From the NCBI RefSeq assembly GCF_001721045.1, contig NZ_MDER01000046.1:62001-126000 (forward strand): a stretch of DNA of 64,000 nucleotides, given 5' to 3'. The notes under the pieces are model-generated. The model made no database searches, was not told the DNA's origin, and saw only the letters and a list, made by a program, of their open reading frames with translations. Shown here piece by piece: positions 26,152-35,725 of the stretch. How positions within the stretch are numbered: the stretch's first letter is position 1; each line of letters opens with the position of its first letter. Source of the DNA: Paenibacillus nuruki. Lineage in GTDB: Bacteria; Bacillota; Bacilli; Paenibacillales; Paenibacillaceae. Made by a program: the position numbers and the translations under genes.

Positions 26152-26922
26152 ATGAGCAGAAGATTCGATATGACGTATGTATTTGATTTTATTCCCAAGT
26201 TATTGGCTTACCTCAACATTACACTGCTCATTGTAGGCAGCTCGATTCTACTAGGTCTTATTATTGGAATGTTGGTTGCTTTACCCCGGTTATACAATGT
26301 ACCGGTGCTCAAGCGTGTGTCTCAAGTCTATATTTCTTTTTTTCGAGGCACACCGATTCTGATCCAATTATTTCTGATTTATTATGGACTACCCACGATT
26401 CTGCAATGGATCAATATTGATATTTCGAGAGTAGCTGTATTGTATTTTGTGATTTTAGCATATGCACTGAACAGCGGAGCTTTTGTCTCTGAAATGATCA
26501 GAGCTTCTGTCAGTGCAGTCGATCGAGGACAGATTGAAGCCGCCCAATCAATAGGCATGAGCGGATACCAGACATTTACACGTATTATTTTGCCTCAAGC
26601 ATTAGCGATCAGTATTCCGTTATTCGGTAATCTAGTGATTGGTAATCTGAAAGACACTTCACTTGCTTTTACGTTAGGCGTTATGGAGATGACAGGCAGA
26701 TCGCAGACACTAGGAACAGCCACACAACATTTTGTAGAGACGTATATCGCATTATCTTTAATCTACTTTGTGATCAGTATGATCTTGGAACAAGGATTCC
26801 TCTGGTTAGAACGTCGTCTACATCGTCATGAAGCAGGCGCAAAACAGACTTCTGCTGTAATCCGGCGCAAATGGCTGACTCGTCCTGTATCTGCACTTAG
26901 CAAAGGAGGTCGAAGTGGATGA
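26152..26922 (+). CDS. tcyL: Cystine ABC permease TcyL
   Basis: 256 residues. HisM/GlnP-type polar amino acid permease with about five spans. FFRGTPILIQLFLIYYGLP and the docking loop EAAQSIGMSGYQTFTRIILPQA are diagnostic. It is the first of two related permeases that form the channel. The stop overlaps the next start (ATGA), implying translational coupling. Confidence 0.88.
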   Translation: MSRRFDMTYVFDFIPKLLAYLNITLLIVGSSILLGLIIGMLVALPRLYNVPVLKRVSQVYISFFRGTPILIQLFLIYYGLPTILQWINIDISRVAVLYFVILAYALNSGAFVSEMIRASVSAVDRGQIEAAQSIGMSGYQTFTRIILPQALAISIPLFGNLVIGNLKDTSLAFTLGVMEMTGRSQTLGTATQHFVETYIALSLIYFVISMILEQGFLWLERRLHRHEAGAKQTSAVIRRKWLTRPVSALSKGGRSG

Positions 26923-27629
26923 CACTTGATCCGTCATTTATGTGGACAGCATTTCTAAGTCTATTCAAAGCATTACCGACCACACTGATGATTACGTTTG
27001 TTTCTGTCATCTGTGGTCTATTCATAGGAACGGTGGTGGCATTATGTCGTATTTATCGAATACCTGGATTGTCTCAACTTTCTACCGCTTACGTGACTTT
27101 TATACGCGGTACACCGATGTTGATGCATTTGTTGATCATTTATTTTGGCTTACCGATTCTGATCGATAGTCTAGCGGCTAAGTGGGAATGGTCATTTACT
27201 TCGGCATCGATTCCATTGATTGGATTTGTGTTTATCGCTTTTTCAATAACCGCAGGAGCGTATATGTCTGAAGTGGTGAGAGCAGGCATTGTTGCTGTGG
27301 ATCGAGGACAGATCGAAGCGGCTCATTCGATTGGAATGACGACACCGCAAGCTTTGCGCCGAATCGTGTTACCACAAGCATTAGCCGTCAGCCTACCGAA
27401 TTTGTCTAATTCAGTGATTGGGATGTTACATGGTTCCACACTGGCGTATACAATCTCTGTGGTCGAAATTAATGCACAAGCGTTGGTGGTTGCAGCGAAT
27501 AACTGGAAATACTTTGAAGCGTATATTGCAGCAGCTGTTTTATTTTGGGGATTAACTTTATTGATCGAACGAGGCAGTGGTTGGTTAGAAAAACGTCTCA
27601 ACGCTTATCATCGTGGAGGTGTCATGTAA
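26919..27629 (+). CDS. tcyM: Cystine ABC permease TcyM
   Basis: 236 residues, five spans. [19 protein letters not shown] and the docking loop [22 protein letters not shown] mirror the upstream paralogue. The start overlaps the tcyL stop by 4 nt. It pairs with TcyL in the membrane. Confidence 0.88.
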   Translation: MTLDPSFMWTAFLSLFKALPTTLMITFVSVICGLFIGTVVALCRIYRIPGLSQLSTAYVTFIRGTPMLMHLLIIYFGLPILIDSLAAKWEWSFTSASIPLIGFVFIAFSITAGAYMSEVVRAGIVAVDRGQIEAAHSIGMTTPQALRRIVLPQALAVSLPNLSNSVIGMLHGSTLAYTISVVEINAQALVVAANNWKYFEAYIAAAVLFWGLTLLIERGSGWLEKRLNAYHRGGVM

Positions 27630-27630
27630 T

Positions 27631-28383
27631 ATGATTCAACTGGAGCAGATATCCAAATCATTTGGTAAACAGGAAGTGTTACAAAGTATTGATTTACAAG
27701 TTAAAAAAGGAGAAGTCGTTGTTATTTTGGGGCCGAGTGGTTCCGGTAAAACGACATTATTACGTTGCATCAATTATTTGGAAAAGCCAGATGCAGGGCA
27801 GATTACAATCGGCGACCTCAAAGTGGATACCAAGCATCCAACCAAAAAAGAAATCCATGCGTTGCGTCAGCAAACAGCAATGGTTTTTCAACAATATAAT
27901 CTATTTAAGCACAAAACAGCACTTGAAAACGTTATGGAAGGATTAACGATTGTTCGTAAAATGCCAAAAGACAAAGCACGTACAATCAGCATACAAGTAC
28001 TGGAAAAAGTAGGGCTTGGGAACAAATTAGATCATTATCCTGTACAGCTATCCGGGGGTCAGCAACAACGTGTAGGCATTGCACGTGCTTTAGCTTTGAA
28101 TCCGGAAGTGATCTTGTTCGATGAGCCTACTTCAGCGCTTGATCCTGAACTGGTCGGTGAAGTACTGAGTGTTATTCGCAAAATAGCGAAAGAAGGCATC
28201 ACTATGATCGTTGTGACCCATGAAATGGATTTTGCAAGAGATGTTGCTAACCATGTGGTGTTTATGGATGGTGGGTTAGTGGTTGAAGAAGGAACGCCGG
28301 AAGAGATTTTCCAGCGTCCCAAAGAAGAGCGTACCCGTCAATTCCTAAGTCGAATAACACCGCAAGCCACGTATTCAATTTAG
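27631..28383 (+). CDS. tcyN: Cystine ABC transporter ATPase TcyN
   Basis: About 250 residues from the ATG at 27631, two bases after the tcyM stop codon ends. An in-frame GTG at 27613 overlaps the GGAGG site and is unlikely. Walker [10 protein letters not shown]-loop VFQQYNLF, signature LSGGQQQR, Walker [13 protein letters not shown] and switch His in VVTHEMDF are all intact. It energises uptake of cystine and related sulfur amino acids. Confidence 0.9.
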   Translation: MIQLEQISKSFGKQEVLQSIDLQVKKGEVVVILGPSGSGKTTLLRCINYLEKPDAGQITIGDLKVDTKHPTKKEIHALRQQTAMVFQQYNLFKHKTALENVMEGLTIVRKMPKDKARTISIQVLEKVGLGNKLDHYPVQLSGGQQQRVGIARALALNPEVILFDEPTSALDPELVGEVLSVIRKIAKEGITMIVVTHEMDFARDVANHVVFMDGGLVVEEGTPEEIFQRPKEERTRQFLSRITPQATYSI

Positions 28384-28465
28384 AAAAGAGCAGAATAGAT
28401 TAGCTAATCAAGACCGTTGCAATCACAAAATAGTACACATAGATCGATTCAGGGAGGAACAGAAT

Positions 28466-29500
28466 ATGAGTATTCCGATAGGTATTTTGGATCAAAGTCC
28501 ACGATTTGCAGGAGAGACGGCTGAAGATGCTTTTCGACATACAATAGAGTTGGCTCAGATTGCAGAAGAACTAGGGTATCAGCGGTTCTGGGTATCTGAA
28601 CATCACGATTCTGCCAATGTGTCTGGTTCTTCACCTGAAGTGTTGATCTCTTATTTGCTTGCCAAAACCAAAAAGATTACGATTGGTTCAGGTGGAGTAA
28701 TGTTACAGCATTACAGCCCGTATAAAGTCGCGGAGAATTTCAATGTGTTATCAACCCTTGCACCGGGTAGAGTGGAATTGGGGATAGGACGTGCACCCGG
28801 CGGGTTACCGAGATCAACACGTGCTTTACAAGGTGAGAATGGCTCAAGTACGTTGAGCTTAACTGATAAAATTACAGAAACTCGCAATTACATCTACAAT
28901 CGAATCGCTGATGATCATGCGCTAGCTGGCATACAGGTTAGCCCGAATCCTGCACAACCTGCCGATCTATTCGTGCTTGGAGCGAGTACCAATAGCGCAG
29001 AAGTAGCCGCCAAATTAGGACTACCTTATGTATTTTCTCAATTTATTAATGGGGATGAAGAAGTGGCTTTGACCGCTGTGAAGGCGTATCGTGAGCAATT
29101 TGTTCCTTCTATCGAATATCCGAAGCCACATGTGATTCTAGCGTTATCTGTAATCGTGGCAGAGACGGAAGAAGAAGCATCCCAATTAGCTGGCGAAAAT
29201 CTATCCGTTAAAATTCATTTGGAAAGTGGTAAAGTACTTACAGTAGGTACAGTCGAACAAGCTGAAGAATTCGGTCGACAATCTGCGGAAAAATATCGGA
29301 TCGAAGTGAAAGAAGCTAAAGTGGTGAAAGGTTCACCAACGTCTGTATATCAACAATTAGCAACGATTCGACATCAATATGGTATACAAGAATTAGTGGT
29401 GCATACAGTGATTCAGAATTTTAATAAGCGTGTACGTTCATTTGAATTATTACAACAAGCCTTTGTACATGCAGAGGTAGAAGCTTCATTGGAGGTGTAA
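28466..29500 (+). CDS. ytmO: Luciferase-like monooxygenase YtmO/CmoO
   Basis: 344 residues of the LLM flavin-dependent class, a different branch from YtnJ. N-terminus PIGILDQSPRFAGETAEDAF; typical YQRFWVSEHHD motif; GSGGVMLQHYSPYKVAENF; RVELGIGRAPGG. It follows tcyN exactly as in the B. subtilis ytmI operon, where it is assigned to S-alkylcysteine breakdown. The SD GGAGGAA lies before the ATG. The reaction in this organism is inferred from synteny. Confidence 0.88.
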   Translation: MSIPIGILDQSPRFAGETAEDAFRHTIELAQIAEELGYQRFWVSEHHDSANVSGSSPEVLISYLLAKTKKITIGSGGVMLQHYSPYKVAENFNVLSTLAPGRVELGIGRAPGGLPRSTRALQGENGSSTLSLTDKITETRNYIYNRIADDHALAGIQVSPNPAQPADLFVLGASTNSAEVAAKLGLPYVFSQFINGDEEVALTAVKAYREQFVPSIEYPKPHVILALSVIVAETEEEASQLAGENLSVKIHLESGKVLTVGTVEQAEEFGRQSAEKYRIEVKEAKVVKGSPTSVYQQLATIRHQYGIQELVVHTVIQNFNKRVRSFELLQQAFVHAEVEASLEV

Positions 29501-29506
29501 ATACGT

Positions 29507-30697
29507 ATGCCGTTGACTGAAGGGCTTCAAAAGCAACTGATCGATATTCGAAGACATATTCATCGTTATCCTGAATTATCAGGGGAAGAAGTACAGACGA
29601 CAGCTGATATTCGTGAATGGTTAGAAGCGGCTGATATTCGTGAATGGTTAGAAGCGGCTGATATTCGGATTCTTAATTTTCCTAATCTAGCTACAGGTGT
29701 TATTGCAGAGATTGGTGCAGGAGAATCATTAGTTGCTTTGCGTGCTGATATTGATGCATTACCTGTTCAAGAGGAGACAGGACTTCCTTTTGCTTCAGAA
29801 ATAGCTGGTAAAATGCATGCGTGTGGTCATGATTTTCATACAGCTTCGTTATTAGGAGCAGCTTATTTGCTCAAAGAACAAGAGCATCATCTTCAGGGAA
29901 GAGTGCGACTGATCTTTCAACCTGCTGAAGAAAAAGCCAAAGGAGCACAGCAAGTGATTGCAAGTGGCGCCCTTGAAGGCGTACAAGCGATCTTTGGATT
30001 GCATAATAAGCCGGATTTACCTGTAGGTACAGTAGGTATTCGAGAAGGGGCATTGATGGCAGCAGCAGATGGATTTATTGTAGAAGTGACAGGGGTAGGT
30101 ACACATGCAGCTGTACCAGAGGCTGGGATTGATCCTATTGTTGTCTCTGCACATATTGTGACTGCTCTGCAATCGATCGTCAGCCGTAATGTAGGTTCTC
30201 AGCAAGGAGCTGTAATCAGTGTGACTCAGTTGAATAGCGGACATGTGTGGAATGTGATTCCTGATCTAGCGGTCTTGCAAGGAACGATTCGTACTTTTGA
30301 TGAACAAGTCCGTGAGCATGTATTGTCCCGATTTGAACAAGTAGTAGAAGGGGTAGGGACTGCTTTTGGTACCTCTGCCACAGTCAAATGGTTAGCGGGG
30401 CCACCGCCTGTTTTGAATGATGGACAATGGACAGGTGTAGCCAAGTTAGCCGCCGAGCAAAGTCAGCTACAAGTTGTCGAACCTGCGGTATCACCTGCAA
30501 GTGAAGACTTTTCATTTTATCAAAAAGAAGTACCCGGGGTATTTATCTTTGTCGGTACGTCAGGTCCGCAGGAGTGGCATCATCCGTCGTTTGATGTAGA
30601 TGAACGTGCATTAAGTGGAACAGCTACATTTTTGGCGAATACAGCGCGTAATGCATTGGCTCAAGTCGAACAACAAAGTAGTCTATCCACATCTTAA
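29507..30697 (+). CDS. ytnL: M20 amidohydrolase YtnL (N-acyl-cysteine deacylase type)
   Basis: 396 residues. Metal-binding M20D features: RADIDALPVQEETGLPF, HACGHDFHTA, FQPAEEKAKGA, the His of FGLHNKPD, and the C-terminal SPASEDFSFYQKEVPG with HHPSFDVDE. In the ytmI-type pathway an N-acetylated S-alkylcysteine is oxidised and then deacetylated to free cysteine; this enzyme is the likely deacetylase. It starts 6 nt after ytmO. An exact 27-bp tandem duplication (29603-29656) inserts nine extra residues, ADIREWLEA, in helix 1. A terminator follows. Confidence 0.88.
   Translation: MPLTEGLQKQLIDIRRHIHRYPELSGEEVQTTADIREWLEAADIREWLEAADIRILNFPNLATGVIAEIGAGESLVALRADIDALPVQEETGLPFASEIAGKMHACGHDFHTASLLGAAYLLKEQEHHLQGRVRLIFQPAEEKAKGAQQVIASGALEGVQAIFGLHNKPDLPVGTVGIREGALMAAADGFIVEVTGVGTHAAVPEAGIDPIVVSAHIVTALQSIVSRNVGSQQGAVISVTQLNSGHVWNVIPDLAVLQGTIRTFDEQVREHVLSRFEQVVEGVGTAFGTSATVKWLAGPPPVLNDGQWTGVAKLAAEQSQLQVVEPAVSPASEDFSFYQKEVPGVFIFVGTSGPQEWHHPSFDVDERALSGTATFLANTARNALAQVEQQSSLSTS
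29603..29667 (+). repeat. 27-bp in-frame tandem duplication inside ytnL
   Basis: Unit 1 is 29603-29629 and unit 2 is 29630-29656, identical at every base. The first 11 bases recur at 29657-29667. The identity suggests very recent replication slippage. Confidence 0.95.
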
Positions 30698-30724
30698 ACT
30701 TCATTTCAATCCGGTATAAACTTT

Positions 30725-30792
30725 AAGCTGTTTCTTCTGGTAAAAAGTAGTCATGAACATGGGCTATGATTATCAAGGAAACAGCTTTTTGT
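30725..30792 (+). terminator. Terminator of the tcy-ytmO-ytnL operon
   Basis: AAGCTGTTTC (30725-30734) pairs with GAAACAGCTT (30778-30787) across a long loop, and TTT follows. The loop is longer than usual. Confidence 0.6.
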
Positions 30793-30889
30793 TGTGCCTT
30801 CCAACGTCATATGCAAATAAATAAGGAGAGTCGATTGCCAAAGTTGTCTTCTATACGATAAAATACGCCCAAGAAAGGTTGTGCTTCTA

Positions 30890-31840
30890 TTGAGTGATCA
30901 GATAGCTGTTCCCAAGCCAAAACCCTATACGATTGAACTTCAATTTAATCCGTTATATGAATGTCTTAATAGCTTGCATACGTATATATGTCGTCCGTCT
31001 TATAAAAAGATTGACCTCGACCCTTCTTGGGCCAAATCGATAGAAGGGCAATTACCTGCTGAATTTGCAGAGCGATTAGCGCAAACAGGGATAGATGCTG
31101 AATGGAGATTAATCGTTTTGCTCGTCTATTGTTGCCCTGAAGGGACTCCTGAACAATTTGTACAATGGATCGAACAGATGAGCATCGAACAGTTAGAACA
31201 ACTGATTGCTCAACATACGTCTTTGCCAACTGTTAGTATCGCTCGTTTACGAAGTCGGATATTAATTTTGTTCCAACAATGGAATCAATATTACTTTTCA
31301 CAGATTGATCCTCAGATTGTACAGGGACTACAGGAAGAGTCTCAATATAGACAGGATATGCTTAAGCAAAGTAATGATCTTTCTATTTTTGTAGACGAAG
31401 TGACCCATGGGATTGTTTTTGAGCCTCAAGCGGAATGTAAACGTCTGATTCTTGTACCCCATTATCACTTTAAGCCACTTAATATTATTTATGCGTACAA
31501 TTCATTTATGATCTGTCATTATCCTGCTAGCTTGCATTTGGGCGATTCTTCTGAATTACCGCCTTATGAATATCGTGTGCTCCGAGCACTGGCTGAACAG
31601 AGTCGTTTGAAAATATTAAAATATCTGTATACGGGGCCACGTAGTTTTATCGAAATTGTACGTTATTTGGGTCTATCCAAAGGAATTACTCATGATCACG
31701 TTACTAAGTTACGTAGTGCAGGCTTGCTTCATGCTCATATTCAAGGAGAAACGTTAACCGTATACAGTTTGCGAACACAGGCGATTCAAGATCTGCCCTA
31801 TATGTTAATGAATTTTATAGAGCACAATGATAGCCAATAA
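30890..31840 (+). CDS. ArsR-like winged-helix regulator with N-terminal extension
   Basis: About 316 residues. The TTG at 30890 lies 11 nt after GAAAGG; a GTG at 30881 is only 2 nt from it. The C-terminal 80 residues form an ArsR-type winged helix (RVLRALAEQSRLKILKYLYTG, SFIEIVRYLGLSKGITHDHVTKL, SAGLLHAHIQGE). The N-terminal 200 residues match the uncharacterised all-helical-plus-beta domain found with such HTHs in Bacilli. No metal-binding Cys cluster of the ArsR type is visible. It sits between two uptake operons and could control either. Confidence 0.7.
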   Translation: MSDQIAVPKPKPYTIELQFNPLYECLNSLHTYICRPSYKKIDLDPSWAKSIEGQLPAEFAERLAQTGIDAEWRLIVLLVYCCPEGTPEQFVQWIEQMSIEQLEQLIAQHTSLPTVSIARLRSRILILFQQWNQYYFSQIDPQIVQGLQEESQYRQDMLKQSNDLSIFVDEVTHGIVFEPQAECKRLILVPHYHFKPLNIIYAYNSFMICHYPASLHLGDSSELPPYEYRVLRALAEQSRLKILKYLYTGPRSFIEIVRYLGLSKGITHDHVTKLRSAGLLHAHIQGETLTVYSLRTQAIQDLPYMLMNFIEHNDSQ

Positions 31841-31869
31841 ATCCAAATTATAAAAATAGTTAAAAAATA

Positions 31870-31902
31870 CCGATCGTTTCGAAAAAGAAACGGTCTTTTT
31901 GC
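31870..31902 (+). terminator. Terminator after the ArsR-like gene
   Basis: CGATCGTTTC-GAAAAA-GAAACGGTC, one wobble, followed by TTTTT. Confidence 0.75.
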
Positions 31903-31994
31903 TATGGCATACGATCATAAATTTTATCCTGTAGATATAGGATTAGCTAAATTCTAAATATTAACTTTTTTCGGAAATGATTTTAAGTTCTCTC

Positions 31995-32064
31995 TTTACA
32001 GAACCGATTTAGATTCCTATAATAGCTTTACCGACTAATAACATAGTTAACAGGTCGGAATAAT
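31995..32064 (+). promoter_or_regulatory. Promoter and operator of the peptide ABC operon
   Basis: TTTACA (31995-32000), 17 nt, TATAAT (32018-32023). CCGAC begins at 32031, about at +1. The GTCGG arm lies at 32054-32058 and GGAATAAT at 32057-32064. These match the ytnI operator parts, with the CC-to-GGAAT distance 26 instead of 15 nt, that is, one helical turn longer. Confidence 0.5.
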
Positions 32065-32081
32065 AAATATTAGGGGAATGT

Positions 32082-33794
32082 ATGATGAAAAAAAGTGTAG
32101 CTTTACTATCTGGTGTGCTGATGGCTTCGTTGTTATTTACAGCATGCTCTAATGGAGGAACTGATAATAGCAGTTCTTCCGCCGAAAAAGGAACCGCTCA
32201 AGCCCAGCAGTCACCTGCTTTAAACAGTTTGTTCAAAGCACCTGATCTTACCCAATTACCTGCTACTGCACAACAACGTACAGATACGATTATTATGGCG
32301 TTAACCGATCCAGCAGGAGCGTTTACTCCTTATTTCCATCAAAGTGGATACGATGGTAATGTATCTTCGCTCTTGTATGCCCCATTGGTCACCACAGATG
32401 ACAAAGGATTGCCAGCTCCGAATCTTGCTGAAAGTTGGGATTTGTCTAAAGATCAACGTACATATACATTTCATTTACATAAAGATTTGAAGTTCAGCGA
32501 TGGCTCACCTTTAACAGCAGATGATGTAGCATTCACATGGACAATTCTGCATGACAAATCGTATGACAATGATTCACTTATTCCTACTCTAGGAATCGTA
32601 GGCGGAGCAGAGTACAAAGCAGGTAAAGCATCTACCGTATCAGGGATTAAAGTGATTGATCCACAGACCATTTCTGTAACGATTGCTAAGCCTAATGCAA
32701 CCGCATTGTTAACACTAGGTAGCGATGTATTGTCCAAAGCCTATTATGGTAAAGACTACAAGTTCGGTGAATTGGAATATATCAAAAAGTTACACCAGAC
32801 TCCGCTTGGAAATGGGCCTTATGTATTGACCAAATTTATTCCCGGACAAGAAGTACGTTTCACTGCCAATGAGAATTATTTCAAAGGCGCGCCCAAAACA
32901 AAAAACTTTATCTACAAAACATCTGAAGGGGATACATGGCAGTATGTGGAGACAGGAGAGATTGATTTTGCTTCCTTTAGTGCTACACAGGAAAATATTA
33001 ATAAGTTGAAAAGCTTAGGCTTTGTCGATATCTTACCGTACACACCGAGTACGTATAGTTTTTTACAAGCTAATCTAGAACATGAAGCATTGAAAGATAA
33101 AAAAGTACGTCAAGCGATTGCATACGGTCTGGATCGTCAAAGTATCTATGTGGATGCTAATCAAGGTGCAGGTGAGATTGCCAATATCCCTGCGGCTCCG
33201 ATCTCATGGGCATACACCACAGAAGGTATTAATCCGTATGCGTATAGCGCTGAAAAAGCGAATCAATTACTCGATGAAGCAGGTTGGGTAGCTGGAGCAG
33301 ATGGTATTCGTGAAAAAGACGGCCAAAAACTGACACTTCATTATCTGGGTTCCAAAAGCCCACAAACCGATATTTTTATCGCTGTAGCTACCGAAAACTT
33401 TAAAGCGATCGGTGTTGATTTCCAACCGGAAGTATTTGCAGATTTTAACTCGCTTGCTTCTAAAGTAGAAGGTGGAGATTACGATCTAGCTTCATTCTCT
33501 ACCCCGATGTTGACTGATCCTTCAGATGGATTAGTGCAATTTCTAGATGGAGAAATTAAAGGGTATGATAATCCTGAATTTGTGAAATTGTATAACGAAG
33601 CATTAGCGACAAATGATATTGAACAACGTAAAAAAATCTACGGCGATATTTTCAGATTGTTAAATGACGATCTACCTGTTATTTTTACCAATTACAAAAA
33701 AGTAGTCTATGCCTACAATGGACGTATTCAAGACTTAACCGTCAGTCCATTTAACGGTATTGCATCGAGTGTTCCACAATGGACTTTGAAGTAA
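32082..33794 (+). CDS. Peptide-type ABC substrate-binding lipoprotein (SBP_bac_5)
   Basis: 570 residues with lipobox FTAC (Cys about 22). The SBP family 5 fold is plain: LAESWDLSKDQRTYTFHLHK, FSDGSPLTADDVAFTW, LKDKKVRQAIAYGLDRQSIY and the C-terminal YNEALATNDIEQRKKIYGDIF. It binds oligopeptides, glutathione, opines or nickel chelates in different members; the ligand here is not determined. Operon context and a shared operator with the sulfur genes suggest a sulfur-containing peptide or conjugate (inference). A second start codon (ATGATG) is adjacent. Confidence 0.88.
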   Translation: MMKKSVALLSGVLMASLLFTACSNGGTDNSSSSAEKGTAQAQQSPALNSLFKAPDLTQLPATAQQRTDTIIMALTDPAGAFTPYFHQSGYDGNVSSLLYAPLVTTDDKGLPAPNLAESWDLSKDQRTYTFHLHKDLKFSDGSPLTADDVAFTWTILHDKSYDNDSLIPTLGIVGGAEYKAGKASTVSGIKVIDPQTISVTIAKPNATALLTLGSDVLSKAYYGKDYKFGELEYIKKLHQTPLGNGPYVLTKFIPGQEVRFTANENYFKGAPKTKNFIYKTSEGDTWQYVETGEIDFASFSATQENINKLKSLGFVDILPYTPSTYSFLQANLEHEALKDKKVRQAIAYGLDRQSIYVDANQGAGEIANIPAAPISWAYTTEGINPYAYSAEKANQLLDEAGWVAGADGIREKDGQKLTLHYLGSKSPQTDIFIAVATENFKAIGVDFQPEVFADFNSLASKVEGGDYDLASFSTPMLTDPSDGLVQFLDGEIKGYDNPEFVKLYNEALATNDIEQRKKIYGDIFRLLNDDLPVIFTNYKKVVYAYNGRIQDLTVSPFNGIASSVPQWTLK

Positions 33795-33816
33795 ACCGTA
33801 ACTAGGAGTTGAGCAT

Positions 33817-34770
33817 ATGAGTAGCTATTTAATGAAGCGTCTCGGGTATACCCTGTTTATTTTACTAGCAGCATCGTTATTAATCTTTTGCCTGTATGCG
33901 CTGACTCCGGGTGATTTTATAACAGGTAATATCAAATTAAGTCCTGAACGCAAAGCAGAACTACGTGAATTGTACGGGTTAAATAAACCGCTATTAGAAC
34001 GTTATGTGATCTGGATGAATAATGCGTTTCATGGAAACTTTGGATATTCGCTAGATAAGCAGCAACCCGTGTTAAAGTTGTTCAATCAGTATGTATGGAA
34101 TTCATTTTTGCTAGCGATTGTCTCTACGTTTTTAACATGGCTTATTGCTGTGATTATCGGTGTGATTGCCGCTTATAAGCAATATTCATGGTTTGATACA
34201 TTCGTCATGGTGGGTATCTTTGCAGCGATGTCGATTCCTTCCTTTTTTATTGGACTATTTCTGATCAAAATACTGGCGGTAGACTTTAAATGGTTGCCGC
34301 CTGGAGGGATGTTAACGACAGGTAGCAATGCAACAGGAGTTGCTTATCTCAAAGAAGTTATCCATCATATGACGTTACCTGTGATTGTAATGACATTATT
34401 AGGAGTAGGATCATTAACCCGTTACTTCCGCAGTAATATGATCGATGTGATTCAGCAAGATTATATTCGTACCGCCCGTGCCAAAGGCTTAAGCGAACGC
34501 AAAGTGTTATTTACACATGCTTTACGTAATGCGCTACTACCTGCGATTACACTGGTTGGATTTGAATTACCTGCCCTATTTGGTGGTTCATTAATTATTG
34601 AACGGATTTTTAACTGGCCGGGTATCGGTCAGCTATATATGCAATCATTTACAGTACGAGATTATCCATTATTGATGGGCTTCACGATGTTTATTGCTGT
34701 ACTAACCGTCATCGGTACGTTATTATCTGATATTTTGTACCATGTCGCTGATCCGCGTGTGAAAATCTAG
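33817..34770 (+). CDS. Peptide ABC permease, DppB/OppB-like
   Basis: 317 residues, six spans. N-terminus LMKRLGYTLFILLAASLLIF; docking loop around YIRTARAKGLSERKVLFTHALRNA; and ERIFNWPGIGQLYMQS. First permease of the operon, 22 bp after the binding protein. Confidence 0.9.
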   Translation: MSSYLMKRLGYTLFILLAASLLIFCLYALTPGDFITGNIKLSPERKAELRELYGLNKPLLERYVIWMNNAFHGNFGYSLDKQQPVLKLFNQYVWNSFLLAIVSTFLTWLIAVIIGVIAAYKQYSWFDTFVMVGIFAAMSIPSFFIGLFLIKILAVDFKWLPPGGMLTTGSNATGVAYLKEVIHHMTLPVIVMTLLGVGSLTRYFRSNMIDVIQQDYIRTARAKGLSERKVLFTHALRNALLPAITLVGFELPALFGGSLIIERIFNWPGIGQLYMQSFTVRDYPLLMGFTMFIAVLTVIGTLLSDILYHVADPRVKI

Positions 34771-34788
34771 CGGAATAAGGAGGATCAT

Positions 34789-35715
34789 ATGCCATCTATA
34801 CAGGCTGAAGTGACGAATGTAGCTACAAATAGACCTCAAGCGGTCAAATCGTCTTTATGGAGACAATCGATTCGTAAATTATTAAAAAACAAATTGGCTG
34901 TAGGTGGATTTGCAGTCGTTGTATTTATGTTTTTACTTTGTTTTGTCGGCCCTCTATTTTCACCGTATACAGACAATAAAGTGAATATGACGATGATGAA
35001 CAAAGCGCCTAATATTCATCACTGGCTAGGCACAGACAAATTAGGTCGGGATGTACTTACCCGTGTGATGCAAGCCGGTCGAATTTCACTAACGGTAGGG
35101 ATTGCATCAATGGTTTTGTCTGTATTTATCGGAACCCTATTAGGGGCGATAGCAGGGTATTACCGTGGCATTGTCGATCAAGTGATTATGCGTATTGCTG
35201 ATCTATTGCTCACGATTCCAAGTTTACCGCTATTGTTTATTTTTGGAGCCTTATTATCAGAATGGAAAGTGCCTACAGATTACCGCATGTATATTGTGAT
35301 GCTGATCTTAAGTCTAGTAGGCTGGCCTTCACTGGCACGAATGGTTAGAGGACAATTATTATCACTACGTGAGCGGGAATTTATGCAAGCGACGATTGTA
35401 CTGGGCTTGCGTGATCGTCGTAAGCTGGTCAATCATTTATTACCTAATCTGGTACCGTTATTAATTGTGATTGCTACGCTAAATATCGGAGGCGCAATTC
35501 TAAGTGAATCCGTATTGAGCTTCTTCGGGCTTGGCGTTATGCCGCCGACACCGACATGGGGCAATATGATTGATGCGGCAAATAATATGATTGATTTTCA
35601 AGAACGTCCGTGGTTATGGGTTCCGCCGGGATTTTCTATTTTTGCAACAGTCATTGCTATTAATATTTTTGGAGATGGATTGCGAGATGTACTTGATCCG
35701 AAACAAAAAAGGTAG
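34789..35715 (+). CDS. Peptide ABC permease, DppC/OppC-like
   Basis: 308 residues. An N-terminal cytoplasmic tail with the OppC_N segment (SIRKLLKNKLAVGGFAVVV) precedes the permease domain. Markers: HWLGTDKLGRDVLTRVM, the docking loop REFMQATIVLGLRDRRKLVNHLLPN and SVLSFFGLGVMPPTPTWG. Partner of the upstream permease. AAGGAGG before the ATG. Confidence 0.9.
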   Translation: MPSIQAEVTNVATNRPQAVKSSLWRQSIRKLLKNKLAVGGFAVVVFMFLLCFVGPLFSPYTDNKVNMTMMNKAPNIHHWLGTDKLGRDVLTRVMQAGRISLTVGIASMVLSVFIGTLLGAIAGYYRGIVDQVIMRIADLLLTIPSLPLLFIFGALLSEWKVPTDYRMYIVMLILSLVGWPSLARMVRGQLLSLREREFMQATIVLGLRDRRKLVNHLLPNLVPLLIVIATLNIGGAILSESVLSFFGLGVMPPTPTWGNMIDAANNMIDFQERPWLWVPPGFSIFATVIAINIFGDGLRDVLDPKQKR

Positions 35716-35725
35716 GTGAATCAAC

